Assembly: GCA_025331565.1 (NCBI GenBank)
Contig: JAFREQ010000011.1
Location: 14,714,001-14,778,000, forward strand
DNA length: 64,000 bases
Direction of reading: 5' to 3'
From: Holacanthus passer
Lineage: Eukaryota; Chordata; Actinopteri; Pomacanthidae
This document shows, in pieces, positions 26,903-37,823 of the stretch. The translations under genes were made by a program, and so were the position numbers. Every line of letters begins with the position of its first letter. The first letter of the stretch is position 1. The notes beneath the pieces are model-generated. The model was given only the letters and a program-made list of their open reading frames with translations. It did not search any database and was not told the origin of the DNA.

Positions 26903-29900
26903 CTGAGTCTCTTTTGGCTCTTGAACTGGTGGTTCCTCAGTTTTCAACTCAGCAGAAGGAGCTGTGTTGGCCATTTGTAAGCTCCTGGTGACTGGACCAC
27001 CTACTCTGTCCCTTGTGCGAAGGGAGAAGCGCTCCTCTTTCTTCAGCTGTTGTGATGATGGTGATTTGGCCTCTGCTAATCTCTTGGGTGCTGCCTCTTT
27101 GCCCATGCGCTGCATTCTCATGGCAGGCCGTTGTTGTGCAGTGTCACTGGGAATGTCCGGGGCTGACAGGGTGGGAGGTAGAGACCGAACATGACCCTTC
27201 TTGGTTCTTTTGCGAGCAGAAACTGGTGCTGGGAATGAGGCAGGCCTCTTTAGTCGGCCCAGTGTGGCGGCGGCTTTTCCTCTGCTTGGCTGGGAGGGTT
27301 CGGGGTCTGCTGCACCAGAGCTCCGAGCTCGGGTCTTTCCCAGTGGTTTAGGCTCCATTTCTGTCTGTGGTATTTCACACTCTGAGGCTTTCTTCCTAAG
27401 ATTCATGCTTTTATCTACCACAGACACTGCCTCTTTTTTCACCTCTGCAAGACCTTTTTTGCCCTTTTTAACAACAGGCTTCATGGGACAGCTGACTGCC
27501 ATATGTTTGCTGAGACTAGCAGGATAAGTAAACTCTCGGCTGCAGTGGGGGCAGACGTTAGAGGGCTGCTCTTCTTCAACTTTAACAGTAGCCTTCTTTG
27601 CAAAAGTGCCAGCTTTATTTTTCTGTGAAATTGCCTTCTGGACCAGCTGGTTTTTCTTCTTACTGAGGGCACTCATTTTTGTTTTACCAGTATCTTGATT
27701 AAAGTTAAGTCTCTTTGGCTGACCCATTCTACGGAAAGCACTCTGGCCTGCAGCGGCTGCTGAGGGTGACACCACTCCATTCGGACTTTTCACTATTTGC
27801 TTGAGGGGGATGGGGTTTTTCTTGGGAGTGTAACGCTTCTTATCACTAGCATTGGCACAGGCCAAAATATGCTGGTGCAGTTCAGGCATGTTGTCAAAGC
27901 TGTTGCCGCACTTGGTGCAGCGAATGGCAGTGCTGAAAGTTTGTGGTATGTTATGGGTGGTGAAGTTAGTAGCCGAGGCCACAGAGCCAGCATGGGAACG
28001 GCTATGATAAGGAAAGGGGGGTGGTTTATAACTGGGGTAGTGTTGATTAATGCCAAGGCGGACATCAGGGCCTTTAGGCTTTGCTCCTTCTGACGCCATG
28101 ATCTTTATTGTAGTGTACAGCTCCTCATTGGGGTCCTCTGCCCCATCCTCTGCATGATTACCATTAACATCAGGCTCTTCTTTCGCTAATTCAGAGTCAT
28201 TGTGTGGAGCAGCTTCAGCAGTCATCTCTGGCGCTGGTGATGAGGGACTGCTTTCCTCTTTGGCTCTGGATGGATCTGTGTAGTTTTGTGGCCTAAGCTT
28301 GCCACTCTCTATGGTGGTATGTGAACACATCTCATTTGGATGCAGATCCTTTTGGTGCTGCTGGAGGTTACAGAGAAATGCAAACTCCTTGGAACAAACA
28401 GAGCACACAAAGATCCTGCCCACTCCATGTAGTGCTGTCCGGTGAGCCAGCAGGGCTGCAGTATCACCAAACAGCTGCACACAGAATTCACACTTGTATG
28501 GCCAATCCGCAGCGTGCTCTATGATATGACCACTAAGTTCCTTGATGGAGCCGAACGGCTCCTCACAGACGTTACACACAAAAGTCTTGCAGTACGTCGA
28601 GTCGGCTTCCTCCGCCTCAGAGGTTTTATCTAACTGCTTATCAGGAGCAGCGGGGTGAGGTGGAGACTCAACACCATCCTGAGGTGCATGATTCATGACT
28701 GACAGCTCATCTGTGCAGTGTTGAGGTTCTTCTTTTATCTTAATCTGAGTGAGGGATTGTGACACCAGTAATGGGGATGGATCATGCGATGCAAGAGGAG
28801 GAGATGCTGAGGAAGATGAGGATTCGGGCCGGGGTGAGAGAGCAGCAAGACATTTCTCTGTTATCGTGTCGAGATTTTGGTTCATTTTGCCATTTAGCAG
28901 ACTGTTGCAAGTTGTAGTCAAAGAAACATCTTCTGTAGTGGGAAGATCTACTGATGCCAAAGCAGGGGGGCTTGATGTCGCTAAAAAATTAAGGGGATCT
29001 TTAAGTGGAGTCTTCGGGGAGTCCAGTGGCTCAGGGATATGGTTCTCTTCCTCGTCTTTGTTTTCTTCAGCTGACAAAATCTCTTCCGAGTCTGACAAGG
29101 ACTTGTGTTCAACTGATCTTGGAGACATTTTTGGCGAAAGGACAGGAAGAGGTCTCAGTGCAGAGGAGTCTGAAGGCTGAGAAAGAGGAGAGCTAGGCAT
29201 AGTCGGCGGAGAGGGTATAGGTAGTACAGGGGGAGGCGGTGTTGGAGATGTCACACTGGAGGTACCGGGGGAGGAGGGGTTCATGGTGACAGGGGTCAAA
29301 GAGGGTGGAGAAGGGTGGGCAGACTCTGATACCATGTTTGGAGACGGAGAATGGAAACAACTTAAGTTTGCTAATGCCGCAGGGCCCTCCTCTGCTGGCA
29401 AAGGCAGAGCTACGTACTCATTCATCAGCACCTTTTCGAGCATGCTAGTGTTAGGCTTTCTCTTTTTAATCAGTGGCTGTGGGGCTGGACCCGCCTTTGA
29501 TTCAGGCTCGACATTACTCTTCCGATGCAAACTTAAATCAAGAGCCGAATCCCCGAGCACCTTGTTCAAGCTGTCACTCCTCCTACTGACAGAGTTTGAC
29601 AGATCCAAGGGCTGCTGATTACAAGCATTTCCACCACTATTAGAAGAAGTTTGGCCATGCATATTATTACCAGAAAGGCTGTCTCCATCTTCCTTATCCT
29701 GTATGTTCCCAGGAGGTGATGCACTGTGGCATTCCAGCTTTGGCACCTTAAGGGTGTATGAGCTCACCTCGGCTTTGCAGCTCTCTGTTTTACATGCAGG
29801 ACTGAGCTGTGGAGATGACGGGGGAGAGGCTGTTCTTCTTTTAAACCTGCTGGAAGCCCCTGGCAGCGGCGTGACTGACAGTGGCGAGGCCAGTCTATGG

Positions 29901-31443
29901 CTTTCTGTTATCAGGGCAATGGTTGATTTCTGAATGTCTTGTGTCTGAAGGAGTTGTTTGAGCTTTGGCGAGAGATAAATGGTTTTCTCTCGTTGAAATG
30001 CTGATGAATCTGCAGCTTGTTGGAACAGTCCTCCCACTAACAAGTTAGATGAGGAAGATGTAGAGGATGATGAAGACGATGAGGAGGCTGTGAAAGATGC
30101 TGTTTCGGTCTCCACTTTAAGGCTGGGAACAAGTGGGGGTGTAGATGTTCTTCTTTTTGCTGCTGGCTGGCCAATGTTGGACACTTGCTTGGCAGCACTT
30201 GTTCTACCGTCCACCTTCAGTGCCTGACTGATCTGATTTGGGTTGATGATGACGGTGTCCAGACCAAATAGAGCTGCAGATCTGGAGTCCACCTCTATCA
30301 CCTCACAGGTGCTCACTGAACTGGTGGAAACAATCTTGCCATCAATGTAGAAGCTTAAATTCTCAGAGATGTTTTTGGATATGTCAACTGCGTAATCGTC
30401 CCTGTCTGCCTCATCTTCTGTGTCTGCACTGGGTACGTAGACGGGCGGAGGGCTGGTGCTGGGGGACTCATCAGGCTGCTGCTGTTGCTGCACTGATGCC
30501 TCCTGCAGCAGCATGCCTTTCCTGCGAACCCCCTTTGGTAACAAGTGCCGCTCATGTATTCTGCGTTGGTGTCTGCGCATGTTGGTGTGTGTACCAAATG
30601 CTTTGTTACAGTACTTACACGGATGTAGTTCCTTAGACTCCCCATTTTCATCCAATATAAAGGGACGGTCGGCATGAGGCCCCAACTCCTTCCTCTGCAT
30701 CTCAGACTTGTGCAGAGGTCCTCCTGTAAACTGGGACCCGATGGCTATATAGTGACTAGTTGGGCTGGTGCAGTCAGGACTTGAAACGTCAGTCTGCACC
30801 ACGGGACTGAGTAGACTAGCGGTCCCAGCCAGAGAGCCAGGCCTTTTCTTAGGCCCACTCTCATGCCTTCTCTCATGCCGCCGCCGCCCCACCTGCGAAC
30901 CAAAGGATTTGCTGCAGTACCGGCACTTGAACAGTTGTGTTTGCTGGTTAGTGATGGCATGTATGTGATTGTGACGTTCCAGACCCTGTCTGGTGGAAAA
31001 GTGGCGCTCACAGTGCTGACAGGGATATGACTCTCCATGAGGATCACCCTCAAGGTCGCCATCAGGGTCAGGGTCAAGGTCAAGATCAGGATCAACCTCT
31101 GGTTCTTGCCCTGCAAGCGAGGAAGACTCCAACTTTCCCTGCACATCCTTATGGCTTTCTTCACCACGGGTCAGTGATGGGCCAGGCTGCTTATTTTGAA
31201 TGGAGTCAGCTGCAGGTGAATGTTGAACAGTTTGCTGCTGTACTTCCCTTGTCTCCTCCAAATCATCAGCATCCTCCTCCTCTTCCTCCTCTTCTTCTTC
31301 CTCCTCCTCCCCATTTCCCCTGACTGTCATCACAGCTGACTTGGCCTCCACATTACTACGGTCAGTGCTTCCCATGGGATGGGTTTCCTGGAGTTCCTGT
31401 GAGGGCCCTAAGGTTGATGGCCTCTCATCCTCCTCCTTCAGAC
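26903..31443 (-). CDS. prdm2: prdm2 large zinc-finger exon
   Basis: 4541 nt with a single open frame, acceptor TTTACAG and donor CAG|GTGAGA. It carries all eight C2H2 fingers, beginning with YPCQHCERHFSTRQGLERH and FKCRYCSKSFGSQVGRRRH and ending with NVCPHCSREFTYPASLSKH. A Glu-rich tract is encoded at about 31250-31310, matching a similar tract in mammals. The end, RDRVGGPVTRSLQMAN, matches the conserved region just before the mammalian C-terminus. A single giant finger exon is normal for this gene. Confidence 0.97.
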
Positions 31444-34400
31444 CTGTAAACAATTTATCAGGAGTGTCAAGTTAGCCTTGTGGTTGAACTATTTGAGGAA
31501 TTTCACTTAACAGTTTATTACTTACACTAAATATGTAAGTACGGTTCAATGAAAGAGCAGTTAAATAAATGTAAATATGCTGAATATCCATAACAATAAG
31601 TCAGCTTACCTTCTCCCCCATCCCACATCTCCTTGACAGTAGGTTTGGTTACACTCGTTTTCTTGAATCCACCCAAACCAGCCTGTCTGGCTCTCTCCAG
31701 CAGCTTTCTTCTGGCTGCAAGTACAAACCCACACATCACTTTGTATCAAGCTTGATCAACAGCAAAGACAGGCTTAAAAATGAAAACTGTAGAAAACCAA
31801 TATCAGTATATCCTAATATTTTTAGTTAGTGCTAGGTTCTATTCAACTATTTCATTTTCAGAATCCTCCTCAACTACGCACCAATAAAAATCATTTAAAA
31901 AATCTATTAGACATAACATGTTAAGAAGCCAGTAAATGTCTAGTTGAGAATTTATCAAAAATCACATGGCTTTGGTTATTTCTTACAAGCAAATTCTAGT
32001 TAGCAAGCTTATGCAAAGTTTTACAATGTGACTGAAAAAAGATCAACTGATATGCAACAAGAATAAAAGTGACTTGCTTTGAAATTCAAAAGGAAATGTA
32101 TGAGTCAACCTTGCAGCCTCACACTGCATTCAAAATTACTGGCTTTCATGCATCAGTTACTTTTATAAGGCAACTGAAAAATAAGATAATCAAGTCTCAG
32201 GCAATGCTTAACATGACACGATTTTGAATTGCCAAGTCTTGTCTGACTCAAGAGGCTTCCCCAGCACCGCCTCATCAATGGAGTGTCTCAACAAGGTCAC
32301 CTGACCTGGCCTACAAAGCCTAATTCATACCAGAGAAACACATGCTGCAGGTCAGTCATCTGACCAGCATGGTCAGAGGCATTCTGCTGAATCTACAGCA
32401 GCAAAACAACCACCCAAACATTTTATTATTCAACTGTGCTAACATTTTAAGAGCCCAAGCCTTTTCTGTGAGTTGTTTTTTAATATTAACTCTGGCATAC
32501 ATCAGTTAAATAACATGCACGGTAGGCTAACTTCACCAAGGTTGACTTTGCAGTACAGTGCATGGCTGCCAAAAGCCAGCACACTGCAGTATAGAGAGAT
32601 GATGTGCTAGAGGCTATTGCCTGTAGGGTCACACTGAAAATTAAACAGGCTCTTCACACACAAAATGACACCAAACCCTTTTTGAAAATAAGCCTGTAGA
32701 ATAAAGAATGACAATTTTTCAAGTCCTTATGTTTTGTTTTCTACCTTACCTCTCAGACATTAAGGAGTTACATGGATGGATTTGACTTTTCTGTATGTTG
32801 CCTATATTAATGCACTGATTAAAATCTCACATAAATAGAGTCTCTAAATTATATTTGCAAGCCTCTAAATGACATTATCTACAGAACTGTATTCACGTGG
32901 TATTACACTATCATACTTCTGCAGGATTTCTTTACCAACAACACACCACACAATGCCCCTTATCCCACATGCCAAAGATTTAAGATAGCCAGGTGAAACA
33001 AGAAGTGTCAAAAACAAACAACAGATTAGACCAGACAGCAGAAACTGAAAATGTACATTTTTATCAATTTGCCCTCTTCTTCATGGTCCCGCACTGAAAT
33101 ATCCGTATGATCAAAACAAGGAAACACTATGTCCAAAGTTCATACTGACAAATGTAACTGTGACAAAGCAGCAAAGCTGATGGTTTCTTGCAGTCAATTA
33201 ATGCTACATTCCTGATTTATTTACACAGAAATAATCAGAGTCTCTAAACTACATCTGCAAGCATCTAAATGATGTATCATCTATACTACTGCATTACTGT
33301 GGTATTACACTTTGATATCTCTGCAGGATTTCTTTACCATCATGCAACCCCTTGCACAGTGTCCTTTATCCCCTGTGCCAAAGATTTATGACAGACAGGT
33401 GAAACAAGAAGTATCAAAAACAAGTCAACAGTTATGATCAGATAGCAGAAAGTGAATATACACTTTTTCATCAATTTGCCCTTTTCTTCATGGTCAAAAA
33501 CATGGAAGCACCATGTCCAAAGTTCATGCTGACTAATACAATTGTGCCATAAAGCAGCAAAGTTGGTTTACTACAATTAATTTATGATACAGTCTTTATA
33601 TTTTAACAATAACTTATTGAGGAAATAGCAACTAATTGAGGTTCCTGTCATTTTAGTTGAATGGCTTTTGTATTGCTGTCTTGAATGTTAACGCCATCAA
33701 AGCATGATTTAACACCAACACTATGACTGCCACTGCGTTAATTGCCTTTCCACAGTATCGATATGATCAGTTTTTAAATATAATTCACTCCAGGCTGTTT
33801 GCCATCTGCTCCTGTACACCGAGATGTCCGACTAGCCGTTTTAGCCTCATGCTAGCATGCAACAACAAGTCTGACAACTCGATCAACTCGCTCTTCTGCG
33901 GCCGGATCGACGTGAAAGCCGATTTTAAAACACTCTCCCCGAGACATAACACTTATATTTGAGGCTGTTATGCAATACCTGCGCTGTAAATAGCCTCTGA
34001 ATTGGACAAGGAAGCTGGCTAGTGTGCTAACCTGCTAGGCCACCATCAAGTCGAGAGGCTCGCCGATGGATGGCTTTCATGCTTTAGGAACTCAAGGAAG
34101 GTCACATCCTCGACAACGTCAGGACCCAGAGGAGGAAAAGCGGCTAAAAAGTTGCTCAGATGCCCCTTTAACAACTAACTGGAATATTTAACGACAGCTA
34201 TGTGGCTAATTGATGGTTATTTAGAGCTAAATTTGCCCGCAGCGACGAGTTTAATGTCGGGTATTAAAGTAGAGAAAAGCCCCCACACATCGCAGCCGTT
34301 AGCTTCCACTAGCCTTCCCTCATTTGTAGCTAGCTAGCATCGCTAACTCCGACTGAGCTGCTAGCTAGGAGCGGCTAATTTGAGTTGTGTTGCAGGAGTG

Positions 34401-37400
34401 AAATGTCCTCTCTCCGGGTTGGGAGTGAGGGCCTCACCTCGCTTCGCCCTGGCTGAGTTTTTCCTGCTCTGGCTGCTGGCTCTTTCTTCCTCCAGTGCAG
34501 CTGTTATCTCGGGGTTGTCTTCCACCGTGTACCACACCAGCAGCTCCTCTCCGGGCCCGATAGGCTGCAACAATGAGAGATGAGCCCGGCGTCCAATCAC
34601 AGCCCAGCTTACTCACAGGCAAAAGGGGGGGGGGGAAGTTGGGCCACTGTGCATCTTATCTGTCTATGGGGGGGTGCAGTTTGAGTCTGCAGTGGTGAAC
34701 ATTTGTTGGAGTTATGTGAGCACATTGTAGGTTTGCATGAGTGTTGATGGGGGTTGAGTTTCATGCATCATATCACTGTGCAATATTTCATTTCACCTCA
34801 TTTTCAACAGCGTCTGTCTATAGTATATATTGTTCTCATATTTTTATATATCTCTTGTTGATACTCTCTAGCCTTGTTTAAATTGTTAATACTTTTATAT
34901 TTCTTCTACTTAAATTGTTAGTACCTTTGATTCTAGTTAAATTGTTAATACTTTTTATGCTTCTCTTGTTTATATTGCTTACTTACTATTTATCTTTGCT
35001 GCTGTACACTGTAAATCTCCTCATTGTGGGATGAATAAAGGAATATCTTATCACATTCAAAATGATGAATGCATCTAATATGAACTAGAGGTGGAAGAAG
35101 TATTCCGGTCAGTCACTGAAATAAAGGTAGCAATGCAACAATCTGAAAATGCATTTTTACAAGTAAAAGTCCTGCAAAATTTTGATCCTAAGTGTTATCA
35201 GGGTCAGAATTGCCAGTACTGTTTATTATTAAGAGCAACTAATGTAATATGTAATCTAATATATGTAGAAAACAGAAATGTGTCATGATTTATGAGGTGA
35301 TGGCATCATTAATATAAATTTTCTGGCCATTTTATCTGGTTCCTCCTCGACAACCTAATGCAAGCTATTACAACAGCTCAAGCATAAATTCTGCCTTTGC
35401 AAACATAATGTTCAGGTTTGATTGCATTGGAGGTGCTAATCTAACAATATGTTTATGATTGAAGCTGTAGTTCTTGGTTGAACTGGACCACATCACTGAG
35501 TGTACAATGATTTACAAACATCAGGGGGAGGAGTATCTGAAACACATTTCATATGCATATGGGTCCAAAAGTTTGAGACCACATTGAAAAGCTCTACTAG
35601 TTGAACATTAACCTGGAAATCAGAAAGTTTGAGGGTTGACGGCTGAAGAAGTTATGACGTGTAATATAAGTAGATCAAGTTAACGAGTGTCTTCTGAACA
35701 CATACTTCAATGGAAGAGATACAACTACAGGAAATCTCTTGTACTAAAAGAGTTAAGTTGGTCAATGCCACAAATTTGCATACACTTGATTGCTGACCTG
35801 GAATCTTAATATCTTAGAATCTTAAATATCACTTTTTCATTTTACATGTCATAACTTCCTCTATTCTTCTGTTTTTAAATGTTTCTCAATTCTCAAACTT
35901 TCTAATCATTTCCAGGCTTATGTGACAATATTAGGGATGTGGTCTTAGACTTTGGGACCCTACAGTATATTCAAAAGACTTTTACATGTATAATCTAAAC
36001 AACATGTCTCAGTGCCTTAATCCCAAAACAACCCAAAGACTTTTCAACCATCAAATTATCAATTATATTTCAGTCCATGTGTCCTTGGTTTTAGGACCTA
36101 TAGGCTGCATGAATGTGTGTTTGACTTACCCTTAAAACTTTGTAGTAAATGGCTCTGTTAATCTCCAGAGGGAATAGATTCTGCTCTTGGCTGGAGCGAG
36201 CCCAGTTCACGTATCGCAGCCAGTTGCCCTTTGTGGGGTCTGTGGCGTCGACACACATCCATCCTCGTGCTGGGAAATAAACCTACAGGACACAGGTACA
36301 AAGGACGATGTTATAAAAACATCAGAAGACCAGGAGGAGTGAATGAGAGAGATCTATGCCCAAGTGCAAGGTAAAACCTAATTTGTCATAGTACTGTAAC
36401 AACAAAAGGCTTTTCAATTTTCCTCCAAAAAGCAGTTGTGCCTCAAGATGTTAAGTTATCACACAACTTTTACAAGCAACAACTCATTTTATATTCATAT
36501 GAACTCTTTGAACAGTAGTTTCTACGTTTGATGCAGAATGTAGTTTGGCTCGTTTTAGGTATGCAGCGACTCCTTAAAAGTGGAGCTGAGTGCATTTCAG
36601 GGAAGGAAGCCGGCGGAGCAGCCTCTAACGTACCTCCCACATGTAAACATTACTCGTCACCTGGGACCTTTTTTTCTTCTCTCCAACAAATGGGCCAAAC
36701 CTCTTGCCTTTAGGAATGACCCGAGTGGCCCAGACACCTGAAAATAAGAATATGGAGAAACACCTCAAGCAAGATACATTTGAGATTCTATTTTTTAAGC
36801 ATTACATATATTGAAATTTCTATCAGTTTATCTTAAAAATGTGGGCACATTTAGAGAGACACCCAAACAAGATGTTCTGTACTGTGTTTAACTTTAAGAC
36901 AAAGGTGAACTGTGAACTTAACCTTAAATTCAAGGATATGGATCTTCAGGGTTGGCATGATGAGGTTTGCCTTGTGTACAAAATAAATCTGTCTAAAGTT
37001 ATGTGTGTTCGCCTGAATCTGACAGTTTTAAGAAGAGATAAGTAGGTGGCTATGTCAAACTGAGCTTCATGTCTAACAGGAGATCAAGGTGATGAGTGTC
37101 ATATATTATTTTTCCAAGGTTCTGGCAATAATAGAAGCAGACTAATAAATGTCACTATATGATTAGTCTAAACAAGGTCATATTTGAGAAAGTCTAAACT
37201 TTTTAAAGGGTTGAATGATCTTGCTGAGTTGAGGCAGAGTACAGATGTTGGCTGGTTTCTGTCATTTGCGTAATTATTTATTTCTTTTACTTGCTTATCA
37301 TTTCCTTCTTTAATGTTAAGTATTTGCCCTGAATGTTCAATTCCTGGGCAAAAAGTGCATGTCCATCTACTGTGACCTTGGAAAGAAAAAGGTCTAAAAC

Positions 37401-37820
37401 ATGTGTTTTTACTAGACTTAGGAGTAATATGTATCTGAGGCATGGTTGGAAACACTGAAAGCCTTTTGACATAACTAGCATTCCAATCTGCTGTTGTTTA
37501 CACTTTTTGATCATCCTCAAACATGCTCAAAGTTAACAGAAGCTCCAACACAGCCTGGTCTTGCTGTGGTCCACCATCACTGGCTACTGGAAGTCATTTT
37601 CAAAGTTGTACATCAACAAAATGCAAATGGGAAATCAACATGTTAATGGTCTTAAAAGATGCTGTCAAAGTCGAACTTATCTAAACATAACAGACATGTG
37701 CTCACCGATGCGGCTTTGATTTATAGCAGAGGGACCGAGACTCAAACAGTCAGGCAAACCCTTCCACACATGGGCTGGAATTTCATCTAGAGTTTCCACT
37801 GTTCCTCCAGTAATGGCCAT
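26903..37820 (-). CDS. prdm2: PRDM2 (RIZ) zinc-finger protein with PR domain; gene-level span
   Basis: Six coding exons (37820-37706, 36737-36634, 36282-36130, 34564-34438, 31714-31610, 31443-26903) splice in perfect phase to 1715 codons, close to the human length of about 1718. Order along the protein: the PR (SET-like) domain in roughly residues 29-145; a linker with an internal Met at 196; a Glu run; and eight C2H2 fingers. The fingers fall at about 339, 371, 473, 1156, 1183, 1212, 1373 and 1495. Between them lie an LKQLLQTQD block, QQPLDLS (a CtBP-type PxDLS motif) with a following ALDLSLHRK, and proline-rich stretches. PRDM2 is a nuclear regulator and H3K9 methyltransferase/tumour suppressor in mammals. 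Synteny with kazn and the acidic gene fits. The last exon after base 26903 is uncertain. Identity is very secure from the conserved PR and finger segments. Confidence 0.97.
31610..31714 (-). CDS. prdm2: prdm2 linker exon containing the likely RIZ2 start Met
   Basis: 105 nt, acceptor CTTGCAG, donor GAAG|GTAAGC. It encodes ARRKLLERARQAGLGGFKKT and then a segment ending KEMWDGGEG. The Met at residue 196 (ATG at 31628-31626) aligns with the human internal Met, followed there by RDSAEGPKEDEEKP, that starts the short PR-minus isoform RIZ2. The following exon begins LKEEDERPS, keeping the alignment. Confidence 0.92.
32815..33592. repeat. Diverged tandem duplication, two ~0.4-kb units
   Basis: Unit 1 (about 32815-33220) and unit 2 (about 33221-33592) share ordered blocks: an 'ATAGAGTCTCTAAA' type start, GTGGTATTACACT, CTGCAGGATTTCTTTACCA, GCCAAAGATTTA, CAGGTGAAACAAGAAGT, TCAATTTGCCC, TTCTTCATGGTC and ATGTCCAAAGTTCAT. 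Boundaries are approximate. No coding frame is conserved. Confidence 0.8.
33960..34400 (-). promoter_or_regulatory. CpG-containing intronic patch, possible internal prdm2 promoter
   Basis: This stretch, immediately 3' of the last PR-domain exon, is clearly richer in CpG than the surrounding AT-rich intron. On the minus strand it contains a possible donor, GCGCAG|GTATTG, near 33979. In mammals the PR-minus RIZ2 transcript starts from an internal promoter around this part of the gene. The link is inference. Confidence 0.35.
34438..34564 (-). CDS. prdm2: prdm2 exon ending the PR domain (PIGPGEELLVWY)
   Basis: 127 nt, acceptor TTGTTGCAG and donor GAG|GTGAGG. It encodes PIGPGEELLVWYTVEDNPEI and a basic tail ending AKR. 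GEELLVWY is the conserved end of the PR/SET fold. Phase 0 in, phase 1 out. Confidence 0.95.
34860..35051 (+). repeat. Probable 3' tail of a non-LTR retrotransposon with short tandem units
   Basis: Three diverged units built around TTAAATTGTTAATACTTTT are followed by CTGCTGTACACTGTAAATCT and CATTGTGGGATGAATAAAGG, then ATCTTATC. The last part is a common fish LINE/SINE tail that carries an AATAAA signal and a short terminal repeat. Family not determined. Confidence 0.5.
35088..35275 (+). repeat. Percomorph 'AGAGGTGGAAGAAGTA' repeat fragment
   Basis: Begins with the typical AGAGGTGGAAGAAGTATTC and contains ACAAGTAAAAGTCCTGCA. This is a very common short fish repeat; a second, more complete copy with inverted ends lies at 44.06-44.72 kb. 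Confidence 0.6.
36130..36282 (-). CDS. prdm2: prdm2 PR-domain exon (VYFP ... YYKVLR)
   Basis: 153 nt, acceptor CCTGTAG, donor AGG|GTAAGT. It encodes the PR-domain core: GWMCVDATDPTKGNWLRYVN followed by WARSSQEQNLFPLEINRAIY. It includes the conserved NWLRYVN and NLFPLEI blocks. Phase 0 both ends. Confidence 0.96.
36634..36737 (-). CDS. prdm2: prdm2 PR-domain exon (VWAT ... NVYMWE)
   Basis: 104 nt, acceptor TTTTCAG and donor GAG|GTACG. It encodes GVWATRVIPKGKRFGPFVGE through KKKRSQVTSNVYMWE, the first half of the PR domain, nearly identical to the mammalian sequence. Phase 1 in, phase 0 out. Confidence 0.95.
36738..37705 (-). other. prdm2 intron, nothing recognised
   Basis: AT-rich intron between the start-codon exon and the first PR-domain exon. 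I see no repeat family or exon in it. Confidence 0.5.
37706..37820 (-). CDS. prdm2: prdm2 coding exon 1 (start codon exon)
   Basis: Acceptor GTTGTAG lies three bases upstream of the ATG at 37820 (exon starts at 37823). It encodes MAITGGTVETLDEIPAHVWK and continues to QSRIG at a GTGAGC donor, in phase 1. It aligns with the human N-terminus (ETLAEVPEHVLRGLP ... TRIG). The exon has almost no leader, so a separate 5' UTR exon must exist upstream. Confidence 0.93.
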
Positions 37821-37823
37821 GAT

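Larger units (their letters stand above)
31715..34437 (-). other. prdm2 intron between the PR-domain end and the linker exon
   Basis: Contains no exon that I can support. It holds a diverged ~0.4-kb tandem duplication at 32.8-33.6 kb and the CpG patch near 34.2 kb; the rest is AT-rich. Confidence 0.6.
34565..36129 (-). other. prdm2 intron with LINE-tail and SINE-like repeats
   Basis: Holds a short G-run, a retrotransposon-tail-like segment at 34.8-35.05 kb and a 'GGTGGAAGAAGTA' repeat at about 35.09-35.27 kb. The rest is AT-rich with no exon seen. Confidence 0.6.

Noticed and set aside
28749..29180. 143-codon plus-strand open frame in the prdm2 finger exon
   Set aside because: Antisense shadow of a well-conserved coding exon.
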